Positions 26,586 through 36,378 of a DNA stretch of 64,000 bases are shown here, piece by piece. This stretch comes from Halotia branconii CENA392 (GTDB lineage: Bacteria > Cyanobacteriota > Cyanobacteriia > Cyanobacteriales > Nostocaceae). The stretch covers positions 1,839,455 through 1,903,454 of the forward strand of contig NZ_CP124543.1 of assembly GCF_029953635.1 (NCBI RefSeq), given 5' to 3'. The notes under the pieces are model-generated. The model had not been told where the DNA came from, made no database searches, and worked only from the letters and a program-made list of their open reading frames with translations. Position numbers and translations under genes: made by a program. The stretch's first letter is position 1; each line of letters begins with the position of its first letter.

Positions 26586-27176
26586 CTACTGTTGTGTAGC
26601 TGAACGTCCCTGTTTGCCGAGTTTAATCAAGATAAAGTAACTTAAGTAAGCTACATAAACAATTAAACCAACTATGCCCAAAAAGCCCAGAAAAGCAGGT
26701 TTACTATTGTAATGGAAATACTCTTTAAAGAGTAAGGGAGCTTCAAACCAGACACGACAATAGGGGGTTTTAATAGCAGTTTCAGACAAGGCACAAACGA
26801 CAAAAGGCACGAAGGCGATCGCTCCTAGAATACAATAAACTGTCATAGCCCAGCGCCAAGAAGTGAAAATCAGCTTCAAAAGTCCACTAGGCTGATAATC
26901 AATTTCATCGTTGAGATCTACCCAAAACCATAGTGAAATCGGAATCAGGATATTTGCCATTAACCCAGAGATAAAGCTAACTGGATACTGAGCAATCATC
27001 AAGTAAACCGTGATGGCTAGCAGACTAGACACTCGCCAATAAATAGTTAATAAGCGTTGTATGCCTTCTACTTTCTGCACAAACGCCCAAATCAAGAGAA
27101 TTAGAGGAACAACCACCATAAATAATACCGCTAATCGGTAATCAATCCAGACATACGGGCGAAACCAAACTTCCAT
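26586..27176 (-). CDS. DUF3177-like membrane protein
   Basis: This 196-residue protein has about five membrane helices: around 14-34, 41-62, 66-85, 108-130 and 162-183. The opening MEVWFRPYVWIDYRLAVLF and the helix with PLILLIWAFVQ match a cyanobacterial family of unknown function (DUF3177). It is followed closely by the small DUF7734-like gene on the same strand. Confidence 0.7.
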   Translation of the reverse strand: MEVWFRPYVWIDYRLAVLFMVVVPLILLIWAFVQKVEGIQRLLTIYWRVSSLLAITVYLMIAQYPVSFISGLMANILIPISLWFWVDLNDEIDYQPSGLLKLIFTSWRWAMTVYCILGAIAFVPFVVCALSETAIKTPYCRVWFEAPLLFKEYFHYNSKPAFLGFLGIVGLIVYVAYLSYFILIKLGKQGRSATQQ

Positions 27177-27574
27177 AACTTTTGTCAGAGAATGAATACA
27201 AAATTTACATTCAGAGAATTAAAAAAAAACAAGCAACTCACAGATCCTCAAGCTGAAAATCTTGCACAAACTTTATAGCTAAAATCTAGGAGAGTTAGGA
27301 AACTTACCCAGAGGCTACGAGTTAGCACGCTGAGACAAACCTCAACTTTTTAATGGTTAGGGGTTATTTCTGAGGAGAATAAATCCTCAAAAACTTCTTC
27401 CTAAACCCTACCCAGTCTATATTGGTCATCTTATTTTCGTCAGTCAGAACAAAGATGAGCAAGGAAGGGGCGGATTGAGATTTGCTACAAGAGTAGCGTG
27501 AAGGTACAAGATATCACTAATCAGATTCTGGTTGCTTGCGTGTCAGGCGAAAATAAAATTCACCAATTCAAATT
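27177..27574. other. Spacer, possible terminator near 27370
   Basis: 398 bases lie upstream of the DUF3177-like gene and downstream of cp12. A short dyad, TGAGGAGAATAAATCCTCA (27371-27389), could be a weak terminator for cp12. No gene is seen. Confidence 0.35.
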
Positions 27575-27796
27575 CTAATCATCGTAAACCCGGCATTCAA
27601 CGGCTTCCGGGTTCTCATCACAGTACTGTTCTAAAGAATTTTTAGGCTTGGTTTGACGCTTGTGGGAAGCTTCAGCTTGCATTTCTTCAACTGCATCCCA
27701 AGCCGCAGCACACTCAGGCGAGTTGCTACCTGAGGTATCACAAACAGTACGAGCTTGTTCGACTTCTTCTTGGATTTTTTCTTGGATATCGCTCAT
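27575..27796 (-). CDS. cp12: CP12, Calvin-cycle regulatory protein
   Basis: This full-length 73-residue CP12 has both cysteine pairs, ARTVCDTSGSNSPECAAAWD and QYCDENPEAVECRVYDD, and the AAAWDAVEEMQAEA signature between them. CP12 is a disordered protein that, when its disulfides form in the dark, links GAPDH and phosphoribulokinase into an inactive complex. Its presence confirms a photosynthetic host. It has its own spacer on both sides and is probably monocistronic. Confidence 0.96.
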   Translation of the reverse strand: MSDIQEKIQEEVEQARTVCDTSGSNSPECAAAWDAVEEMQAEASHKRQTKPKNSLEQYCDENPEAVECRVYDD

Positions 27797-28271
27797 AGCT
27801 TAAATCTCGTTGTGTGGTGTTAATACCAGTATAGAAAAACTACAAAAATTGCTGTTTTTTGTGCGGTCATTCACCATTCTACTCAATTAGCTGATTCAAT
27901 TAATTTTGTAGCCTGATGATTGAACACTGTTACAGCAACCTGCTGTATCTATACTGTAATTTTTGTTGATCTTTTAAGATTTTATAGAGTAAGTACTACG
28001 AAAGCGTAACTATACACTATATTTAGTGCATGTAGTAGGAAATCACAACCCTGTCTTCCTGAGATAGAGCAGTCAAAAGAGGCAGAGAGCTAGGGAAGAA
28101 GACTGAGACGGAGCTTGTACTCCCCCGCCCTCTGCTCCCTTCCCCTCTGCCTCTTCGGTGAATAAGGGAAGATACAATAAGGCTGGCACTAATCTATTGT
28201 GAGGATTTGACTCTTCTCCAGATCAAAAAATCAAAAACTATTAGCCAAAAATAGAAAAAAGCCCAAAACTC
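27797..28271. other. Divergent spacer between cp12 and the FIST gene
   Basis: 475 bases hold the promoters of cp12 (leftward) and the FIST gene (rightward). About 28060-28160 is a low-complexity repeat with CTCCCCCGCCCTCTGCTCCC, the same family as the spacer after dhaL. No gene or named motif is seen. Confidence 0.45.
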
Positions 28272-29501
28272 ATGGCAGACCAAATGCAGTGGGCAAATGC
28301 CCTATCAACCCGTCCTTCTTTGGAAGCAGCAATAACAGATGTAGTCGAAAGAGCTGTTTCATCGTTAACAGCACCTGCGGATCTAGGGCTGCTGTTCATT
28401 TCGTCTGCTTTTGCCAGTGAGTATTCCCGGCTTTTACCCCTGCTGGCTGAACAGCTTTCAGTACCTGTAATTATTGGATGTAGTGGTGGTGGTGTAATTG
28501 GCACTACAGCTAAAGGGCAAACCCAAGAATTAGAAGCAGAAGCAGCCCTCAGCTTAACTTTAGCTCACCTGCCAGGGGTGAATGTGCAAGTTTTTCATGT
28601 TGTTGCCGAAGAATTACCTGATTTAGATAGTTCGCCAGATGCTTGGATTGATTTAATTGGTGTACCATCTTCACCAGTACCCCAGTTCATTTTGCTTTCT
28701 AGTGCCTTCTCTTCAGGAATCAATGAACTATTACAAGGATTAGATTTTGCTTATCCTGGCTCGGTGATTGTGGGGGGACAGGCTAGCGCTGGGGGTTTGG
28801 GTGGTCGGACTGCTTTATTTTGTAACGATCGCCTGTATCGTGAGGGAACAGTAGGCTTGGCTTTGACTGGCAATATTGTTTTAGAAACAATCGTAGCCCA
28901 AGGATGCCGACCAATCGGTCAACCGATGCAAATCACCAAAGCTGAACGCAATATCATCTTGGAATTAGATGAAAAAGTACCCCTAATGGTGCTACGAGAT
29001 TTAATCTCTACCTTGAGTGAACAAGAACGAATGTTAGCACAGCATTCTCTGTTTGTGGGTGTGGCAATGGATGAGTTTAAACGTGCTTTGCAGCAGGGAG
29101 ACTTTTTAATTCGTAGCATCCTAGGAGTAGATCCTACAGCAGGAGCGATCGCTATTGGTGATGTCGTTCGTCCCGGTCAACGTCTACAATTCCACTTGCG
29201 CGATGCTCAAGCCTCTGCTGAAGATTTGGAATTTCTTCTAGAACATTATCAAAATCAACAAGCTGCTGAACCCTCTGCTGTCGCTGCTTTAATGTTTTCC
29301 TGTGTAGGACGTGGCGAAGGACTGTACGGTAAACCCAATTTTGATTCTGAGCTATTTAGTCGCTATATCCAAGATATTCCCATTGGTGGTTTTTTCTGTG
29401 GTGGAGAAATCGGTCCTGTGGGTGGCAGTACATTTATACATGGTTACACTTCAGTATTTGGCATTTGTCGCCAAATTAGCGCTGAATTAGGGAACTCCTA
29501 A
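28272..29501 (+). CDS. FIST N- and C-domain sensory protein
   Basis: This 409-residue soluble protein has the FIST-N pattern (LGLLFISSAFASEYSRLLPL, VIIGCSGGGVIGT, EAEAALSLTLAHLPGV, VIVGGQASAGGLGGRTALF, GTVGLALTGNI) and a FIST-C part (GDFLIRSILGVDP, RLQFHLRDAQAS, AALMFSCVGRGEGLYG, GGFFCGGEIGPVGG, FIHGYTSVFGI). FIST proteins are thought to sense small ligands, perhaps amino acids, and often act with kinases. The gene ends overlapping the convergent phosphoesterase gene by four bases. Confidence 0.88.
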   Translation: MADQMQWANALSTRPSLEAAITDVVERAVSSLTAPADLGLLFISSAFASEYSRLLPLLAEQLSVPVIIGCSGGGVIGTTAKGQTQELEAEAALSLTLAHLPGVNVQVFHVVAEELPDLDSSPDAWIDLIGVPSSPVPQFILLSSAFSSGINELLQGLDFAYPGSVIVGGQASAGGLGGRTALFCNDRLYREGTVGLALTGNIVLETIVAQGCRPIGQPMQITKAERNIILELDEKVPLMVLRDLISTLSEQERMLAQHSLFVGVAMDEFKRALQQGDFLIRSILGVDPTAGAIAIGDVVRPGQRLQFHLRDAQASAEDLEFLLEHYQNQQAAEPSAVAALMFSCVGRGEGLYGKPNFDSELFSRYIQDIPIGGFFCGGEIGPVGGSTFIHGYTSVFGICRQISAELGNS

Positions 29502-30607
29502 ATCCTGTTTAACAGCAGAGTGCTATTGTTATCAATTAAAGTAGGTGTACCACTCTTAGCGATCGCACCATAAGTCTGAATATAGCGACGCACTTCTTGA
29601 GGAAAGTTGGGGTAGTCCATCAAAGCATCTCCATTAGCAATAGTTGACCAAAAGTCGCGCAAACTAGGAGCTAATTCTTTTGCCTGGGCTAATGGTAGAT
29701 TTAAAGGATACTGAGTTAATAGCTTAACTAAAAAAGGAAAAGAGCGATCGCCCATCCATTGACGCGATAATTGTTGCAAGTCTGGAAAATCTGGTACTGA
29801 TTCTACACGATGAGATAATATTTGTAACCATTCTCTACCGTGGTTATCCCGATGGAACTCTAAAATGCGGTAAGGATGGGGATAACTGACTAAAGAACCA
29901 GTAGTGATATCATATACATTTTCAAAACAAGCAACATCCTGAACATGCAAATGTCCTGTAAACACTAATTTGACTTGATAGCGCTGTAGGATTTGTAAAA
30001 GTTCAGATGCATTCTCCAACATATAGCGATTGCCTATGGGGTGGCGCGATTGCTGGGGTATATGCTCAACAACATTGTGATGTACCATTACTAATACTAA
30101 TTCATCGGTAGCCGCTGCTAGTACCTCTTCTAACCAATTTAACTGTTTAGTGTCTAAGCGTCCTATTTGCTCGCCCTGCTGATTAAAAAAGTTAGAATTT
30201 AAACCAATTAGTCTAACTCCCGGCAATAATTGATGAGTATAGTAAATTTGCTGTGGATTTTCATAGCCAAACTGACTGTAATAATAGGGAAAATCTGCAA
30301 AAGCAATTGATTGTTGATTTGCCATTAAAACAGGAACATCATGATTTCCAGGAACAACATAAACTGGAAAAGGTAGCTGTGCTAATCGTTTTTGTAACCA
30401 AATGTGATTATCTGCTTCACCATGCTGAGTTAAATCTCCTGGAAGTAAGAGAAAATCTAAATCAAGTTGTGTTAAATGTTCTATTACACTTTCAAAAGCA
30501 GAAATACTAACTTCTACTAGATGAAAACGACTAGGATGATCCCAGATTGTGTGGGGAAGGGCAAGATGTAAGTCACTGACTATAGCAAAACGGAAATTTA
30601 ATGACAT
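29498..30607 (-). CDS. Calcineurin-like metallophosphoesterase
   Basis: The ATG at 30607 gives about 369 residues beginning MSLNFRFAIVSDLHL; 17 extra residues to 30658 lack homology. All metal-binding motifs are present: DLHL (D-x-H), LLPGDLTQHGE (G-D), YVVPGNHDVP (G-N-H-D), VMVHHNVVEH and FTGHLHVQ. It probably hydrolyses phosphodiesters, for example cyclic nucleotides or phospholipid-type substrates, with the substrate unknown. The C-terminal 100 residues are a helical extension. It converges with the FIST gene. Confidence 0.87.
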   Translation of the reverse strand: MSLNFRFAIVSDLHLALPHTIWDHPSRFHLVEVSISAFESVIEHLTQLDLDFLLLPGDLTQHGEADNHIWLQKRLAQLPFPVYVVPGNHDVPVLMANQQSIAFADFPYYYSQFGYENPQQIYYTHQLLPGVRLIGLNSNFFNQQGEQIGRLDTKQLNWLEEVLAAATDELVLVMVHHNVVEHIPQQSRHPIGNRYMLENASELLQILQRYQVKLVFTGHLHVQDVACFENVYDITTGSLVSYPHPYRILEFHRDNHGREWLQILSHRVESVPDFPDLQQLSRQWMGDRSFPFLVKLLTQYPLNLPLAQAKELAPSLRDFWSTIANGDALMDYPNFPQEVRRYIQTYGAIAKSGTPTLIDNNSTLLLNRI

Positions 30608-30768
30608 TGATTTCAAGATAAATTGAAAAACAGGTTCTAAAAAAGCTCTTTTCCACAAAGTATAACCCTTACTTTGTCAAGCTGCCTCAAAATATTTATA
30701 TAGCAATATTATTTGTAGGTTATTGAGAAATAATCATTAATTTTTGTCACTGATAAGGAGTATCAACT

Positions 30769-31422
30769 TTGGCCCCTGTGCGAGTTCGTCAACATGTTAA
30801 TCCACTTGCCAAAAAGTATCAAACACCAGCGAGTCCTTTGGAGTGGGAAAAAATTTATGCCCAGCCAAACCAACCCCTACATCTAGATATTGGCTGCGCT
30901 AGAGGGCAGTTTTTATTGAATATGGCTACAATAGAACCCGACTGGAATTTTCTCGGTTTAGAAATTAGAGAATCACTGGTAATTGAAGCGAATAAGTTAC
31001 GCTATGACTCTGGTTTGGCAAACCTGCAATATTTGTTTTGCAATGTCAATAATTCATTGCTATCACTTTTATCTTCACTACCTAGAGGAACTTTACAACG
31101 TGTTACTATTCAATTTCCCGATCCTTGGTTTAAAACCCGCCATGCTAAACGCCGTGTAGTGCAACCAGAATTAGTAGAAGAATTAGCTAATTATTTGACA
31201 GTTGGGGGGATTGTATTTTTGCAGTCAGATATAGAGTTTATCGCCGTAGAAATGCGCGATCGCTTTGCTGCTAACCCAGCTTTTCAAAGAGTTGGTACAC
31301 AAGAATGGCTGGATGAAAATCCTTTACCAGTACCTACAGAACGAGAAATAACTACTCAAAAAAAAGGCGAACCTGTTTATCGTAATTTGTTTATAAAAGT
31401 GAACAATACCGATAAAAGATAA
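30769..31422 (+). CDS. trmB: tRNA (guanine-N7-)-methyltransferase
   Basis: This 217-residue SAM enzyme makes m7G46 in the tRNA variable loop. The SAM motif is [13 protein letters not shown], followed by [11 protein letters not shown] and the TrmB signature [20 protein letters not shown], with a C-terminal [17 protein letters not shown]. The start is TTG at 30769, chosen because AAGGAG lies at 30755-30760 at correct spacing and the frame reads [12 protein letters not shown], as in relatives. Confidence 0.95.
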   Translation: MAPVRVRQHVNPLAKKYQTPASPLEWEKIYAQPNQPLHLDIGCARGQFLLNMATIEPDWNFLGLEIRESLVIEANKLRYDSGLANLQYLFCNVNNSLLSLLSSLPRGTLQRVTIQFPDPWFKTRHAKRRVVQPELVEELANYLTVGGIVFLQSDIEFIAVEMRDRFAANPAFQRVGTQEWLDENPLPVPTEREITTQKKGEPVYRNLFIKVNNTDKR

Positions 31423-31520
31423 TCGGCGTTGCTTAATTAGGATATGAAAATAAAAAATTAAGTATTCTCAACTCTTATTCTCTGCGACTCCCTTCGGGTT
31501 CACCAGTTGCCTGGGTCGGG

Positions 31521-31560
31521 CTAACCCTCCCGCAGTGAACCAGCGCTGCGGGAGGGTTAG
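31521..31560. repeat. Perfect 15-bp stem-loop, CTAACCCTCCCGCAG
   Basis: 31521-31535 and 31546-31560 are perfect inverted repeats around a 10-base loop. The flanks carry GGGGCGTAGCCCGG, another small palindrome. It lies in the 31423-31801 spacer, 99 bases after trmB, between two converging genes. It could terminate both, but there is no T-run, so a mobile hairpin element is as likely. Confidence 0.75.
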
Positions 31561-31632
31561 CAAAGCGGGGCGTAGCCCGGCAAATTCATATTCTCAATCA
31601 GCAACGCCAGATAATCATTATTGTTTATTTAT

Positions 31633-31725
31633 TAAGACTTACGTAATAACTCTCTGAAACTCCTATTTCTCTGTGTTCTCAGCGTCCTCTGCGGTTAGAT
31701 TTTCCGTTACCTGTGCGTAAGTCCT
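31633..31725. repeat. Small inverted-end element, copy C
   Basis: It runs from TAAGACTTACGTA to TGCGTAAGTCCT. The interior has TCTCTGAAACTCCTATTTC and TCTGTGTTCTCAGCGTCC, close to the ends of copy E at 36379. It lies between trmB and the VIT/vWA gene. Confidence 0.75.
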
Positions 31726-31801
31726 GTTTATGAGTAAAGATTATTAACAGTTATCAGTGAACAGGAACTGATAACTGTTCATTGATTTAATTATCTGGCT
31801 A

Positions 31802-34261
31802 TTATGATTGAATCTGAATTGTCAAGATAACTATACTGGTGAGCTTTTGCAGAGGTCGCCAAGTTAGAAGCGATCGCCTAATTATCTCAATTACCGTTTG
31901 TTCTTGACAAGTAGAAGCTTGTTCATCAAGTACTACTTGTTTTACTCGTCCTTTATTGACTTGAAATTCAAAGACCAAATTACCATTGAAACCTGTAGGT
32001 AGTTGAATAGATTGCAGATACTGAGTGAGTAGATAAATCAGCTGTTGATCTAACCCTGTCACACTCACAACTTGTAAACGCTGAACAGGAGACATTCGCG
32101 CCAACTCTGCATCTATTTCATCAGATTCAATCACTGAAGGTTTAAGCAATTCCAGATCATACTGATCAATCTCTGACAATCCGCTGCCTACATTCAAAGC
32201 TGGAGGATAAGCATCATCGATATAGAGAGATTGTCGCTGTATAATTAATGACTCTGTTTCTTTTGAAGGTGGCATTGCTTGAGCTGGAGATGGGGGAGAC
32301 ATCAAAGCTTGGGGAGGTTGGGCTAATCTCCTTTGGCGTACCCTTGCTCCCGCAGCAGGAGCAGCATAAACAGCGCCGCCGAAGATACCTTGATGGTTGA
32401 TACCTTCTGGCATTTCTACAGGTACTTGCACAGAAACGGAACCTTGAGTTGAATCAACTCGAACATCATCACTGACGGCAACGAAGGCTGTATACTGCGA
32501 TAAAAGTTGATAAGCGAGGGCTGTATTGGTTACTGCTTCGACACCTGACTTGGTTTCGCCACTCACCATCTGATTCATCAAATCTTTGATGCGGGAACGT
32601 CCCCACAGTTGGGCGATTGCTGGATTACCTGTGTTCTCAAAATTGAGGTCAAAAGTATGCTGATAACGTGTACCACCCGCAGCAATTCCTGTAATGTGCA
32701 GTTTACCATTGCGATCGCCTAGTTTGCGACCAAATAGCACTAACGGTTGTTCGGCAAATAAATCTGGTGGTGTGGAGGGATAGATGATTGGAGATTCGCC
32801 ATCACCTTCCCATTGCAAGTTGATGTTTGCCAAAACAGGGTTATTAATTTGACGGAAGAATTTATCTACTACTTCATCGGTTGGTTCATCGTGGCGAATA
32901 ATCCGCGCAATACCCCGCCCCAATTCAGCAATACGATTGAGTAAAAAACGATTCACCGAACTGCCTGCACCAAAGCTGTAGAGGCGGTTTCCAGCTTGGA
33001 GATGCTGTTTCACTTCTGAAAGAATTTGGTTTTCGTTGCCGATATAGCCATCGGTCAATAATACAATACTCCGCAAGCGTCCGGGGTCTGTGACTGGGAA
33101 ATTTAAGACAGCGCGAATACCGCGTAACATTTCTGTACCACCGCTTGCATTTAATTTGTTGACGTAATTGATTGCTCGTGTACGATTTTGCGGTGTATTG
33201 GCAAGGGGAACAGGTGAGAGTTGCCTAGTTGTATTGGAGAAATCAATAATGCTGAAAGTATCATCAAGATTGAGTCCATTGATAAAGCGGCGCATCAATT
33301 CCTGACATTGCATCAGTGGCGCACCCATTTGAGAACCGGAGGTATCGATGAGAAATACCACATCTTTAGGAACAACTTGCTCTGGGCGATACTGGAGGGC
33401 AGGAATTAGATATAGTGCAAAATGTCCACCTCGTTCATCGGCTTGAGTGAGTACAGTTGCTTGGGTGGAATTATTTGCTACTTGATAGCGTAAAATCAAG
33501 TCTTTGTTGGGGATAGTATCTCCACCTCCCAATTTAACTAGCACTACCTGTCCTTTATATGTAATCTGGATTTGATGAGAAGGTGATTGTATATCCTGAA
33601 TCTCTACTCCTGCGTCAATTTCTACCGTCACATTAATATCATGACGGGAGCGAGTACCCATTGGTAAGATAGGTGCATTCAACCGAGAAGCATCCGGTAC
33701 TAAATCGGTATCTTGATTTTGCATCATGGGTGCATCAGCCGAGCCATAGCCTGTTGTATCTTCCTCAATGGTTGTCCCTGGAATGTAACGGGGGCCAACC
33801 ACCATCGGAAAAACAAATTCGTAATTCCCGCCGTCAAATTTGAGGCTTTCGGTGTAGCGAATAATCACATCGATTTGCTCACCGGGTTTGATATTCGCCA
33901 GGGATTGGGTAAAAATGTTGTCCCGTTCTTGTTCTAGCAGTCCAGCGGTACGTCCTTGTTGCTTGGCTTGCTCGTATATTTGTTGAGCTTCCTGGCGTTT
34001 TTTGATACTGCCTTGAATAGTGCGATCGCCAATCCGAATCAGCATATCATCAACAGCCGCCTCATCTGGTAAGGGAAAAATATAGACGGCTTCTAAGGTT
34101 GTGGTAAATGGATTTTCAAAGCTTTGGGTAACTTCCACCCGCGAGATATTACCTGCTATTTTGGCTTGTACTTCGGTGTGTTTAAGAGGGAAAGCGATTT
34201 GTTCTTGGCTAGGAGTTTGAACATATAAGCCACCAGCTTGGCGTTCTAGAGTCTGAGTCAT
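31802..34261 (-). CDS. VIT domain plus von Willebrand factor A domain protein
   Basis: This 819-residue protein has the inter-alpha-trypsin-inhibitor plan: a VIT domain (about 10-140, with VEVTQSFENPFTTTLEAVY and SIKKRQEAQQIYEQAKQQG), then a vWA domain (about 295-470) with the MIDAS site FLIDTSGSQMG (Asp306), TDG at LLTDGYIG, and NASGGTEM. The C-terminal third is Pro/Ala-rich and then ends in a beta-type domain. No signal peptide is visible, so it is likely cytosolic or exported by another route. Function in bacteria is unclear; vWA domains bind partners through a metal ion. Confidence 0.87.
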   Translation of the reverse strand: MTQTLERQAGGLYVQTPSQEQIAFPLKHTEVQAKIAGNISRVEVTQSFENPFTTTLEAVYIFPLPDEAAVDDMLIRIGDRTIQGSIKKRQEAQQIYEQAKQQGRTAGLLEQERDNIFTQSLANIKPGEQIDVIIRYTESLKFDGGNYEFVFPMVVGPRYIPGTTIEEDTTGYGSADAPMMQNQDTDLVPDASRLNAPILPMGTRSRHDINVTVEIDAGVEIQDIQSPSHQIQITYKGQVVLVKLGGGDTIPNKDLILRYQVANNSTQATVLTQADERGGHFALYLIPALQYRPEQVVPKDVVFLIDTSGSQMGAPLMQCQELMRRFINGLNLDDTFSIIDFSNTTRQLSPVPLANTPQNRTRAINYVNKLNASGGTEMLRGIRAVLNFPVTDPGRLRSIVLLTDGYIGNENQILSEVKQHLQAGNRLYSFGAGSSVNRFLLNRIAELGRGIARIIRHDEPTDEVVDKFFRQINNPVLANINLQWEGDGESPIIYPSTPPDLFAEQPLVLFGRKLGDRNGKLHITGIAAGGTRYQHTFDLNFENTGNPAIAQLWGRSRIKDLMNQMVSGETKSGVEAVTNTALAYQLLSQYTAFVAVSDDVRVDSTQGSVSVQVPVEMPEGINHQGIFGGAVYAAPAAGARVRQRRLAQPPQALMSPPSPAQAMPPSKETESLIIQRQSLYIDDAYPPALNVGSGLSEIDQYDLELLKPSVIESDEIDAELARMSPVQRLQVVSVTGLDQQLIYLLTQYLQSIQLPTGFNGNLVFEFQVNKGRVKQVVLDEQASTCQEQTVIEIIRRSLLTWRPLQKLTSIVILTIQIQS

Positions 34262-34375
34262 TTTAGTAACCTCACGCTGTTGTTTTATGTCTCTAGCGTA
34301 GGTTGGTTTATTTGGCAGATATGCTCAGTTTTGTGTTCAGTCAATGCTCAATGGTTGGTTCAATTATAAATTGAG

Positions 34376-34493
34376 TAGGACTTACGCACGTTTTACCAAT
34401 TCTTGGCGTTCTTGGTGTCTTGGCGGTAGCCTCCGGCAAGCCGCTTTGCGTTTACAATAAATTGAGCTTTTTAGCCGTTTTTAAGTAAGTCCT
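34376..34493. repeat. Small inverted-end element, copy D (diverged)
   Basis: The left end is TAGGACTTACGCA and the right end TTAAGTAAGTCCTG, less perfect than in other copies. The interior has TTCTTGGCGTTCTTGGTGTC and CCTCCGGCAAGCCGC. It lies upstream of the small membrane protein gene. Confidence 0.6.
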
Positions 34494-34565
34494 GTCGAGA
34501 ACAAACTATAATCTATACTACGTTTCATAAATTATTTTATTTAAAGGCAAAATTTGGAAAATAAC

Positions 34566-34910
34566 ATGATTTTAAAAGATATTAAAGAGAAATTATTTTC
34601 CGTCATTAAAGTAATATCCGTAGTGGTGATCACAAGTGCAATAGGCTTAGAAATATGGTATATACAAACATTAACAATTAACAATTATATACCTATTGCT
34701 TTAAATCCAGTTTTGATAATTGCTCATTTGGCATTGTCAGCTCATTTATTTGAAGGAATAATTGCAGCTTGTTTTGCACCTGCGAAAAATCATCAGCCAA
34801 TCCAATATGGAATTTATACTTTTTTTGTAGGTACAATTGGTTTATTAGAATTATTTGAAAATCAGTTCCAAAACCCTAACTTATCTAATAAGTCGGAATC
34901 TAAACCATAG
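34566..34910 (+). CDS. Small membrane protein of unknown function
   Basis: The ATG at 34566, with TTTGGAAAATAAC before it, gives 114 residues; a TTG at 34554 would add four. It has three membrane helices: about 13-33, 42-66 with PVLIIAHLALSAHLFEG, and 81-98 with YGIYTFFVGTIGLLELF. Between helices 2 and 3 is a short polar loop AKNHQP. I do not recognise the family beyond a resemblance to small cyanobacterial inner-membrane proteins. Confidence 0.6.
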   Translation: MILKDIKEKLFSVIKVISVVVITSAIGLEIWYIQTLTINNYIPIALNPVLIIAHLALSAHLFEGIIAACFAPAKNHQPIQYGIYTFFVGTIGLLELFENQFQNPNLSNKSESKP

Positions 34911-35288
34911 ATTTTATTTTAAACTCGCCCAAAGCATCAACCGCAGGACTGCTATTTGTAGACAAACCCCTTCAATGTGTAGATTAGACAAAAACCAGCA
35001 CGATGCTTTGTTGACAGATGCATATACATCTAGAGCTACTTTATAAAGATTTTGGTAGGACGATTCTCGTTCTGAGACACTTCGTTTTGCGATCGCATTG
35101 AGCATCAGAAACAGCAGCAAAACTACTAAACTGCTAGATAAAGGGATATTCTATTATTAAGAGTAGAGGCGAAGGCGATCGCAGATTATTTTAAAATGCT
35201 CTAGCTTGTCGCTTGCTAATTATCATCAATGAGTATCAGCTAACTGAATTTATTTACAAATAATACAAGAGTGCAGCTCAGGTAAACT
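34911..35288. other. Spacer, no firm feature
   Basis: 378 bases. An open frame of 68 codons on the minus strand (34914-35120) reads SSYQNLYKVALDVYASVNKA, which looks protein-like, but it has no ribosome site and no family that I recognise. The rest has two GCGATCGC sites and nothing else. Confidence 0.35.
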
Positions 35289-35780
35289 TCAATCCATAAT
35301 ATTCGTTGGCATTTGCGAATCAACAGTGTTATCAGAAACTATGGGGCGGCTACCATCTATATTTAGATTATCTTTAACTTGAAAATTACTCTTAACGATT
35401 GGACGTTGACCGTCTATGTCAAGAACGTCTTCTACCTCTAGATCATTAGGATCGATTGGACGTTGACCGTCTACGGCTAACATCTCATGATCTTGAAAAT
35501 CGCTCTCAGCAATCGGGCGTTGACCATCTATATCAATTGTTTGGTCACAATGATTTTCATCCTTCACAATTGGACGCTGACCATCTATATCCATTGTTTT
35601 CTTAATTTGAATGTTACTTGGATCAACTGGACGCTGACCATCTACATTAATTGTTTTAGTTGTTTGCATTAGTTCGTTAGAAGATGACTCAGAACCCATA
35701 TCAGTTTCACTAACTCCTATATACTGACCCAAATTATTTGTAGTACAATCAAGTTTATTTGTGTTATCCATGTTTTGCAT
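35289..35780 (-). CDS. Protein of six exact 19-residue repeats, [IV]DGQRP[IV]
   Basis: This 163-residue protein has a polar N-terminus (1-40) and then six repeats in strict 19-residue register, with the core Asp at 47, 66, 85, 104, 123 and 142. Each repeat has the core [I/V]DG[Q/S]RP[I/V], a polar turn, and a strand such as NIQIKKTMD or FQVKDNLN. There is no signal peptide, no membrane helix and only two Cys. The pattern suggests a beta-solenoid or repeat scaffold. A repeated-core peptide precursor is possible, but there are no maturation genes nearby. The TGGAA upstream of the ATG at 35780 serves as a weak ribosome site. Confidence 0.75.
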   Translation of the reverse strand: MQNMDNTNKLDCTTNNLGQYIGVSETDMGSESSSNELMQTTKTINVDGQRPVDPSNIQIKKTMDIDGQRPIVKDENHCDQTIDIDGQRPIAESDFQDHEMLAVDGQRPIDPNDLEVEDVLDIDGQRPIVKSNFQVKDNLNIDGSRPIVSDNTVDSQMPTNIMD

Positions 35781-36067
35781 TATTATTCCAGGTAATTAAG
35801 ATTGGGTAATATACGATTTTTTTAATAAATTCTTTGATTGTAGGATTTTTAATAAGTTTACTAAAGTAAAATCCAAAAATCTTCTACCACAGCACATAAT
35901 ATATATCTAACTTCAGAGCGATTGACAATCTCTCAATCAATACAACTCGATAACCTTTACTAAGTTATAATTTAAGATTTGTAATTTTATATTTATTTTT
36001 TTCACACTTTATCCCATCGACTTAGCCAAATACAAAGATTTTGCATTTATATCAGTAGTAAAAAGAT

Positions 36068-36355
36068 ATGCCTTATGACCTTATTTTATGTCCAGGGCAA
36101 AATTGCCCAATAAAACAAAATTGTTACCGTTTTACAGCCGAAATTCTGGGTCGTCAGGATTTTTTAGTAGAAGCCCCCTATAGTTTTATTACTAATTCTT
36201 GTGAACATTTTATTAGTAACCGTCCAGATGAAAATAAAATTCGTATAAAAGCTTATGAAATCTGGCAAAACATGGGTTATCCAAGTGGTAAGTCTGTAGA
36301 ACATTGGCTTCAAGCTGAAAAGGAATTAGTAGAGTTAAAAACTCAACTTTATTAA
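36068..36355 (+). CDS. DUF2934-type protein with N-terminal cysteine cluster
   Basis: This 95-residue protein starts with four Cys in CPGQNCPIKQNCYRF plus SCEHF (Cys at about 8, 13, 19, 45), a possible metal or iron-sulfur site. The last 40 residues, IRIKAYEIWQNMGYPSGKSV then EHWLQAEKEL, are a DUF2934 helical domain. The function is unknown. There is no close operon partner. Confidence 0.7.
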   Translation: MPYDLILCPGQNCPIKQNCYRFTAEILGRQDFLVEAPYSFITNSCEHFISNRPDENKIRIKAYEIWQNMGYPSGKSVEHWLQAEKELVELKTQLY

Positions 36356-36378
36356 ATAATTTAATCTTCGGAATTTAA

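Noticed and set aside
34914-35120. Open frame of 68 codons with a protein-like composition
   Set aside because: No ribosome site and no recognised family; noted only in the spacer entry.
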